In this document: piece after piece, positions 1 to 9,800 of the stretch | How the letters are laid out: each line of letters opens with the position of its first letter | How positions within the stretch are numbered: position 1 is the first letter of the stretch | Assembly (NCBI RefSeq): GCF_032854445.1 | Contig: NC_088305.1 | Coordinates: 10,773,717 to 10,837,716 of the forward strand | Direction: 5' to 3' | DNA: 64,000 bases | From: Liolophura sinensis | Lineage: Eukaryota > Mollusca > Polyplacophora > Chitonida > Chitonidae | Notes under the pieces: model-generated | Told to the model about the DNA's origin: nothing | The model's database searches: none | Seen by the model: only the letters and a program-made list of their open reading frames with translations | Made by a program: the position numbers and the translations under genes

Positions 1-722
1 CATTGTGTCCTACAGAAGGATTCTCCCGAAAAATTAAATTGTCTAAAATCGAATGGAATCATATTAAATTGTACCTTTCTTTATATTGTCATAATATGCA
101 GATGATTTTGCAACCTGAAATTGAAGTCATATGTGAGAACAAATTCATCGATGAATTTTACACTTTTTCAGATTTCAAAAGATTGACTACTTTTAACAAA
201 ATCTAGTTGTCTTTTTCTGAGTGTGAGGTCATCTTTGGTGTCTTTCGCTTGATATTTCATTGAGGTAGCACTCCATATGTATTATGTCTGGTGTCTTTAG
301 AGAGACATTCCTGTGAGGTCTGTTGCAAAGAATTAAGTGCAAATCTGCTTAAGAGTTATTTTATACTGACGTCTCTTTGTGTTTGTTTTTAATGTCTGTT
401 ATGTATGGGATCTATTTCTTTTCTGTTTCACTGGCTAATTTATCACTTAAAAGCATAATTAATAAGCACAATTTGGATGCAATTTTTCACCTCTGAATAT
501 GAAAAAATATGTCACATGTTTATATGTTCAGAACTGCTATCTTCACATAGGGGTGTTGTAACATGCCAGGTGTTACCGATTACAATGGTCTGTATTTATT
601 TTAAATAAATCCTAAGAGAGTTCTATTCATCGTAAGTCTTAAGTAAAGAGAATAAAAGAATAAATAAAAGAAAAATGGGGCATTACAATCAATTAAATAT
701 AAAAATATATGTCTGTTTATAG
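1..722. other. Intron of the WRN-like gene, no feature recognised
   Basis: AT-rich sequence ending in the splice acceptor at 721-722. I looked for the preceding WRN exon (the zinc-binding Cys cluster) in all frames and did not see it, so the upstream exons are probably outside the window. Confidence 0.5.
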
Positions 723-837
723 GATAGAGTTTGGAAAGCGTCAGAGTTACCACGAGAGTCGAGGTATCGCCCTGGAGGACCCCGACAAACCAGTGGACTT
801 CACCCAGGAAGCTAAAGATCTCATGGCTGCTATAGAG
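723..837 (+). CDS. WRN: WRN-like exon 1 of the window (start of RQC)
   Basis: Acceptor TTTATAG ends at 722 and donor GTCAGG starts at 838. It encodes a linker and a helix (DFTQEAKDLMAAIE) matching the start of the WRN winged-helix domain. The exon begins with one base completing an upstream codon. The intron that follows (838-1877) holds a SINE at 877-1123 and a diverged 75-bp direct repeat at 1158-1228 and 1440-1515. Confidence 0.85.
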
Positions 838-3800
838 GTCAGGGAAATCCCTAGTCAAATTCTTTTCTGTGAGGGAGGCCTCGGTTGACATGCTAGTGCA
901 GCATTGTGACCCAGCAGCCTCTCCCCAGTGTGATCCCTGTGAGTTCAAGCCCAGCTCACACTGGCTTTTTCTCCAGATGTACGTTGGAAGGTCTGCCAGC
1001 AACCTACGGATGGTTGTGGTTTACCCTGGCCTCTGCCCTGTTTTCTCCCACCATGATGCTCGTATAAGTAAGCTATTCTTGAGTACGGCGTAAAGCACCA
1101 ATCAGATGAATGAATAAATAAATCCTTTCTGTGGATGCAATTTGTAATCCACTCAGGTTTATTTATAATAGACTTCCCTTGGAAAACACAAGGCACATGG
1201 TAATGTGAATCACGTATAATTTCAACCCACAAACAGTCTGATCACCAGCAAACTGGAGGACTTATGGGTAAAGCTCTGGATCACTGCGATCATCAGGCCA
1301 TTGGCTGGTATGGTTACCTGCTGAAATTAAGCTCTGGCTGTTTCGTCTGAGGCTGTTCATGAAAAATTCCTCAGTAGGGTATTATAAACAACAATCATAT
1401 AAATAAATAATTGTGGATATATGATGTTATCCTAAGTCATGTTTATTAATAGAAGCAAATACCTGGAAAACACAAAGTCTCATTATACCTTAAATCACCT
1501 ATAATTTCAACCCGCATTTCATAAAATATCACGAGCATATGAGTTCCTTTGTGGGCTAACGTTATAGCCCCATATCACGTTGTTATCTCAGACTTACCAC
1601 TAAGTCACACATAGTCTTAACTTTAATACCTTTCCTGTGCTAGAACAGTGACAAATATTTATTTTAATGAAATAGAGATGCCTTCGAATTTTACGACAAA
1701 ATTGAAAATTAGAGTTTTAATTCAAACGTAAAATAATGTCACCAGTTAAGACTATAAAGTGTGATCCTGGAGCCTGGTAGCAAATTATTTCTGGATGTGC
1801 AGCTGCACAAAAGAGGATGTAGAAAGAAAAATCAAACATTACGGTTTATACATGGTACTTCTGTCTTCGTTACCCAGGTGTTTGGCGGACGTTTTGGCAT
1901 CTCTACACCGATCCTCTTACTGACGGGTTCCAACAGTCAGAAGGTGTCTGGATTCAGCCGACACAAACTGCATGGCAAGGGAAGGTAAGCCACACTTCTC
2001 TTTACAGAGGAATATGTTCATTTCATAGATGATCCCGGACAGCCAGGCAGAAAATTAAGTGCGATAAAAACTACTCCTGAACATTTTACGCCTGTGTTGG
2101 CTTGAGATGTCATACAGCACTGTTACATGATTGGCTCACCGCAAGGCTTTCGGTTTGCTACATTTAAAATGAGGTTATCTCTACGTTTTTGTTTTAATGA
2201 TGCCTACGACAGTTGTGGCACAGGAACGGGCGCAGTCAATCACTTGAACGCATTTTTCAGAAAACCTTACTTTTACACTTTTTTTGTAAAATATGAAAAA
2301 AAAAAAAAAATGTCCTACTGTGAGATGCGAATATGCAGCCAGTGAAATTATGTGTTTATCATTTTTTAAAAAAAAAAGGAATTTTCTGGTTTCTTTTTTT
2401 TTCAATTTGTTCTTCACCAGTTTCTTTTGTCAATTTCTTTGCAAATATAATCTGCAAATACTCAGGTATACATGGACCTAGAAAAGGGTAGCTGCAGTAG
2501 TTTGTTCTCCTTGAATGCTACGTGTATCAAGTTAGCCAGTTGCCAAGAAGTTCATTTCAGGCATAGCGGCATGCTAAAAACGAACAATTTTCATTTTAGT
2601 TGGGAGTTTTTATTAAAAGTCAGTGCCGTTTTATGAAAGTAATTTAACACTAAAGAGTGGCATTTTTCATTTCACAGAGGAAATACGCAGAAGTGGTGGA
2701 AAGCATTAGGTAAGCCAAGCCCACAGTGTCTCCTGCATTCACTTATCTTCAACACTTATCAGCAGATAGATTTACAGAGAGCCTCCTTGGCTTGGGTGGC
2801 CAGCGTGCAATGATCCGAGGGGCCTCTCACCAATATGGTTACTAAGACATTGAAGAATGCATGTGTATAAAGAATTATTAGAAACAAAGGTTGAGATAGA
2901 GTTTTTGTGCCGACATCACCATGACCCCAGTGACCTGAACATTGTATTTTGCTTGTGGTGGCAGTTATGTGAAGTAAACGTAGAGAGCAGCACATACACT
3001 GTAAGGTGTATATTGTTGGCAAGTGTGCATGATTTCACTGGGCTTTGTTCCCTTTCCTCAGTAACGTAAAACCTGAATGCTATTAGATTAAAAATGATTA
3101 ATTATGAAAAAAAACAAAAGAAACTTAAGTATTCATCTTCCGTAAACTTATTTTCAGTCAAAAAGTTATTTATCCAAAGAAATTCTTCATTACCAACCTG
3201 ACAGAAAACTTTCTGACGTGTTATGAACTTTAAGCATAGAGTAAATCACCTATTATTTTCTTGGTATTTTGCAGCAACCAATTGTCAGAGTAGGTGAAAA
3301 ATAATGTGAAATTAATATTATTTAACTTCTCGTAATCTTCCTGCCGTACTTAAACCCAGCGTGTCTCTGTTGCTATACTGTTAATACTTTTACTGATAGC
3401 CACAGCTATTAGTAAATACAGAGTCCAGTCACAGAGGCACGCTGGCTCTGTCCGTACAATGGTTTGTACAGCGGATCAATTAATTCATTCAAACTGGTTA
3501 AAATTCTATGAAATTGTGAGCAATGTAATTATATTTTGTTTGACCTCTGTGTTACCCTGAAGGTCGCCAGCTGTTGTGCGAAGGTTATCTAGCAGAGACG
3601 CGGATGGAGAATGGATTTGGCTCCACTGTTGATCTCTCCAGAAAAGGTCGCACCTGGTATTCTAGGGCTCAGAGTGCAGGGGTCAAACTTGAGCTAGTTC
3701 CCAGTCAAGACCTGCGTAAACCGGTGAAAGTCCAGGTGACTTTCTCTGCCAGGTAAACCTGATCTGAGTTAGCCTTCATTGTGTTAATCTACAGAACTTC

Positions 3801-6800
3801 GCACTTGCCTTTCAGTTGCTAGAGACTTCTTCGGTGGCCTAATGGTTAGAGAATCTGTCTCGAAGTTGGGAGACCTGACATCAAACCCGGGTCAGGTCAT
3901 ATCAGAGATGTTAAAAATGGTACTTGTTTGTGCCTTGGACTTGTTGATCCCTCTGTCAGTATAATGTGACTGGGCGAAATGTCATGTCGTTTGTCTTCTG
4001 CATGATACTTCAGTGGCACCAGCACTTTGGCAGCAAGAGACACACACCTGTACATAACTCCTCCTCGTCCTATAACTGAAATATTGATAAGTATGACGTA
4101 AAACCCCAAGCATATATACATACATAATATTCAACCATTAGAACACACAAAGTGAAGCCCAAACTCGGTTTTGAACAGGGAAGTGAGTCCCTAGCTCTCG
4201 CTGCTTGTGTGGCCTTAGTGACGATTGGCAGTGGGTGACGCTCAAGTGGTAGTTTTGCGAAATCTTCCTCCAATGTGATGTTCATACGATGATGTATGTC
4301 ACCTGTGGGAAAGTTTGTCTGTAACTTGCCAAACATCAGTGGTTTTCTCCAGTTTCCTCCATCCATAAAACATACCACCATCATATACATTGTGTATGAA
4401 GAGAGTATCAATTCTTGTGTCAAACACCATGACAGCTGCATAATGGTTTGTGGAAATCCTTGGCTGTGCAGAGTTTCTGCATACATAAAATCAGAGCAGT
4501 TTGAGACTATGGTGCATTTTACCAATACCCTAATTCCTCAACCATTTTTGCATATGAAAGAGCAACTTTCAGGACACTTACGATTTGTTTTTGGTGACAA
4601 AACCATTTTGTTTGGATTGGTCAATATAATAGACTTAACAAAAAGTATAATTTATCAGTCTACTCAAAGTAAAGCCTTCAGGATATGCTTGAATAAACAC
4701 CTTTGCAAACATGCTAAAAGGTTAAGAATTGCAGGTCTGGTAAAATGAGATAGCGCCTGTTCCAATTGATTCTGTCACATATTTATGGTTAGATTTATTT
4801 ATGGTTATGGCTTAATGCCACGTCAGCAATATTTTAGCCATATCATGGCAAATGTGAGAAAAAAGAAGTTACGGTTTATTGCATCTTCATCACTTCAGCA
4901 CTGTACCATCCTCCAAGCCTGCTCTGGGTAATTTCATGAGTAGCTCTGTGCCATCCCCGCAGCAAAGTCGCGCCACAGCCCGAGTTACAGCCCCTGTGTA
5001 TACCTCAACGCCTAAGCCAGAGGTAGACCCTAAAGTAGCTCAACTACAGGTATGTGGTATTTTTCTGTGAATTTTTTTTTTGGCAAAGCTTTTGGGTACT
5101 GAATTTATTCAAGTTTAGTTCAACACTATGCCCTGCTTTCTAAGATTGTTTTGATAAGCATTTTTTATTATTTCTCTATTGTAAATTACCTAAAAGTTTG
5201 ACTAGCTAAGTTGCTCATTTTAACTGATTCTGAATTTTGTATTGACCCTGGAATGGTGTTTTGAGGGTTTTTTGCAAAGCATAATGATATTCTATTGGAA
5301 AAGTGAACCAAAAATCATATTTGATGACATTTATTTGAACAAAATTTTACACCATGTAAAGCACTTTTTGTGTTTTGCCTAATTTAGATTTTCCGGTTGT
5401 TATGAGTGCTTGTGTATTTGGTGTTTGCCAGAACTCGCTGTACGTGAAACTGGTCAAACAGAGGAATGAGTTGTCTCAGCAAACTGGCTTCCTTCCACAT
5501 TCCCTGGCCAGTAACAAGGTCCTTATTGACATGGCCAAAATCAGGTGAGGCTCTCATACTCTTCCCACAACAAACCATTCAAATTTATCAATTTCATCCG
5601 TGTAGGTGGGTGAAGACTCTGTACAAGCAAAATGCCGTGGCTAATGAGTACAGATTTGTATTTATCAAAGTAGAGATGTGTTTTCATTAATATTTACATA
5701 CCTTAGATGGAGGCAGAGTGTAGACTAACGAGTCTAACATTTCCATTGAATTGAAAATTACTTGAACAAGGTTTTTTGATCACTGAACACCCACAAGTGA
5801 ACCATAAATATTCTCCTTACTTAAAACTCCATGTTTGTCAAAGATGACTGAGAGGGTTAGCATGTGCAAGCATGGCGCAATAACCCAGAAGCCTCTCACC
5901 AGTGTGGTCGCTGCCAGCAACCTGTAGATTGTTATGGGTTTATCCCGGGCTCTGCCTGTTTTCCTCCCACTATAATGCTGGCCGACGTCGTATAAGTGAA
6001 ATATTCTTGCTTATGGGGTAAAATACCATTCAAGTAAATAAATCGATCATTGAATCAATCAATCAAAGAACTGGGTGAAATTTGGCCCCTGTTAACCCTC
6101 CAGGTTCATTGGGTCACAGTATGTTGTGTCATCAATTTTGAACAACCACACACTTTAATCCTGTGACTTTCCACTGACATCAAGTGGACACTGGTCTGCA
6201 TTTTAACCAACTGAGAGTGGGGTACCAGTGCGTTTCCAGTTTCTCAGTAAACATGATGTATCTTGTGGCATGGTAAGAATTCTTCTGAGCAAGGAGGTTT
6301 TTTAGATACTTGGTAAAGGGCAGTGCTTTGCTCCGGGGACTTCATTTTCTCCACCCATAAAACTGACCTCTATTGCATAAGTGAAAGTTTCTTAGGTATG
6401 ACAGAAAACAGTCACTCACTCACTCACTCACTCACTCGCTGCTCTTCACAGACCTGGTAGCCTGGACAGCATGAAGAAGCTGGAGGACATGTCGGAAGCG
6501 AGAGTGGACAAGTTTGGTCAGCACTTCCTCGACATCATCATCCCCTTCGCGACTGAGCATGGAATCAAACTGGATGACTTCCCGGAGCTTGATCTGGGCA
6601 AGGTATAAGAAGGAATGGGATGGGGAGTATAAAAGGTTAGGGACCAATTCCACAAGACCAGTTTGTAAATTATTTAAAGTCAAAATTGAAAATCTTGTCA
6701 CAATGTCTACTGTCGCTGTTTTGTTTTTCGTACCGGTTTACTGTGTTTTAAGTTAGTCAGAATTGTATTTTCTGTTCTTAAGTTAGTCAGAATCAATTTG

Positions 6801-9800
6801 TGGGACATTAAACTATGTATCTGGAGTTTGGCACGCCAGCACGGTGCAATGACCCAGGAGCCTCTCACCAATGCAGTGGCTCTCAGTTCAAGCCCAGCTC
6901 ATGCTGGCTTCCTTTCCGGTCTTAAGTGGAGGGCTCTGCCAGCAACCTGTAGATGGTTACGGTTTTCCCCGAGCTCTTGGGCTCTTGACCAGCACTTGGG
7001 GTCTGCTGCAACCTGGTACTTTGTCACAGCACAGCTTATGGATAGGTCAGTTACTGGTCAACTTAACGACACCATACTGTCCTACCTGGCGGGCCATCGA
7101 AATGCAGCTCATTGATTACGGTCTGCAGGAGGCAAATAAGATCCAGGTTCCATCCCAGCCTATGACTGGCGATTTGTAGATTCCCTCTTTCTCGCGTGTC
7201 GTAGGGGCTGTGATGTGATAATCATGACAAGATGCAGTCTACAGTGTTCATAAGCCTTTTTGTTGAAGACCATAAAAGTCATGTGTACATCTGTATGTCA
7301 ATTGTGCAAAATTTCATCAGTAACTTGCCAAAAGTCTGTGGTTTATCCCAGGCAGCTTGATTTCCTCCATCCATAATATTGACCGTCATGGTTTAAGCGA
7401 AAATGTACACCTCATGGATTTGAGTGTTGTGGTTTCCTGAGGTAATTTGAGATATTAGTGTGTTAAAGATGATGTTAAACCCTAGACAAACTAACCTGCA
7501 CCTAGCTTATAAATTTGGGTACACAACTATATAGAAGAATGTGTAAGACTGTGATTTTATGTCTGGATAATTTGACATGTTAAAATGTTGAGACAATGTT
7601 AAACCCCCGGCCTCAGTTGGTTAGCGCGCTAGCATAATGACCCAGGAGCCTCTCAACAATGTGGTCGCTGTGAGTTCAAGTCCAGCTCATGCTAGCTTCC
7701 TCTCTGGCCATATGTGGAAAGGTCTGCCAGCAACCTGCGGATGGTTGTGGGTTTCTCCAGGGCTCTTCCCGGTTTTCTCCCACCATAAGGCTGGCCACCG
7801 TCATATAAATGAAATATTCTTGAGTACGGCGAACAACACCAATCAAATAAATAAATAAACCCTAGACAAACAAACCTACACTGTAAATGTAGCCATTCAG
7901 GTGTAAAATTGAGGTTTACCTGTGAAATTTAAGGTATTACAGTATTAATGACAATGGTAAACCCTTTGATAGACAAACCTAAATGTAGCTTATAGATTCA
8001 GGTAGTCAAGTGAAAAGGTGGGAAATTGTGGTTTACTTGTGTGGTAATTTTGGTTGTTGAAAAGTTGAAGATGTTGTTGATCCTCCAAGCGAACAAAACT
8101 AGATTTACCTCATGGAGTATTAGAAAGTGTCAAGCTCTGGTTTAAACATGTACCTGGTTAATTTCAGGTGCCTGAAGCCAATATGACCTCCCTGGCTGGG
8201 CTCGGGGAATCCCCAAAGCTAACCTACATCATGTATCATCAGCATGGCAAGAGTCTGGTGAGTTCACACTCTCAAAATTGTCACTAAACCAGGCACAAGT
8301 TTACAAGAGCTGCAAAATCAACGACATCAGCTGAAACATGGTCATCTACATATGACTGTTATTTCACCAAATGAATGTGACTTTATTAGTGGTTGTATTA
8401 AAGCTAAGTTTTGGATTAGCAGAAACAATGTTACTTTTTGAATAATATTTAAGCAGTCTCCTTCAGTTGACTTCACCTGAAGTGAAAATGTTTTTGAGTA
8501 TGGCGTAAAACACCCATTAAATGAATATAAGTAACCCTGATTTACACAAACAAGATTTAGAATGAAAAAATGAATGGCTATGTTTTTACTCCACCTGTGC
8601 AGTATTTTTTGCCATGTTTTGGTAACAAATCCTTATGTAAATTATATCTGTATTTTTTGTTTTACTTTTAATGTTCATAGTATCATATCGAAAACCTTAA
8701 CCGTCTCGCGTTTTCACCTTGTTCTCGTCACGATATGGCTGAAATATTGCCGATGTGGCGTTAAGCCATAATCATTCATTCATTCATTATATAAATTATA
8801 TATATTAACAGATTTTATACCAATGCTCTTTCATTATCGCATACCTGTATCTGATCTGTTTCCAGGAGGAGGTGGCATCTCTGAGGGGGTTAAAGGTTAC
8901 CACAGTAATGGGTCACCTTTGTGAGGCGTTAAAGATCGGCTTACCCCTGGATTTGGAGAAACTGGGGGTCACGCCCAAAATACAGCAACAAGTGACAGAG
9001 GTGGTGAGGAATTCTCCTGTCAGTTCAGGTAAGGGGCAGGGGATAAACAAGGGTATTGGTTCATGTTTCCTACAGATGTGACCACGCTGACAAAGATCAA
9101 GGGTCAGTTACCCATTCACATAGACAGACACAGTTGTTCATGCATTCATTGTTCATGTTTCCTACAGATGTGACCACGCTGACAAAGATCAAGGATCAGT
9201 TACCCATCCACATAGACAGACACAGTTGTTCACTCATTCATTCTTCATGTTTCCTACAAATGTGACGACACTGACAAAGATCAGGAGGGACCAGTCACCC
9301 CTCTACATAGACAGACACAGTTGCTCACACATTTATTGCTGATGTTTCCTACAGATGTGACCACACTGACAAAGATCAAGGATCAGTTACCCATCCCCAT
9401 AGACAGAGACAGTTGTTCACACATTCATTGTTTATGTTTCCTACAGATGTGACCACACTGACAAAGATCAAGGATCAGTTACCCATCCCCATAGACAGAC
9501 ACAGTTGTTCACACATTCATTCTTCATGTTTCCTACAGATGTGACACTAACAAAGATCAGGGACCAGTCACCCATCCATATATATAGACACAATTGTTCA
9601 CACATTCATTGCTCATGTTTCCTACAGATGTGACCTCGCTGACATCAAGGATCAGTTACCCCTCTACATAGACAGACACAGTTGTTCACGCCACATTCAT
9701 TCTTCATGTTTCCTACAGATGTGACGACACTGACAAAGATCAAGGATCAGTTACCTCTCCACATTGACTGGCATCACATTAAGGCGGTACTGGCCGTGCT

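Noticed and set aside
3828..3900. tRNA gene
   Set aside because: It has A- and B-box-like motifs but the cloverleaf is incomplete and it is fused to a SINE body; the same holds for 60894-60970.
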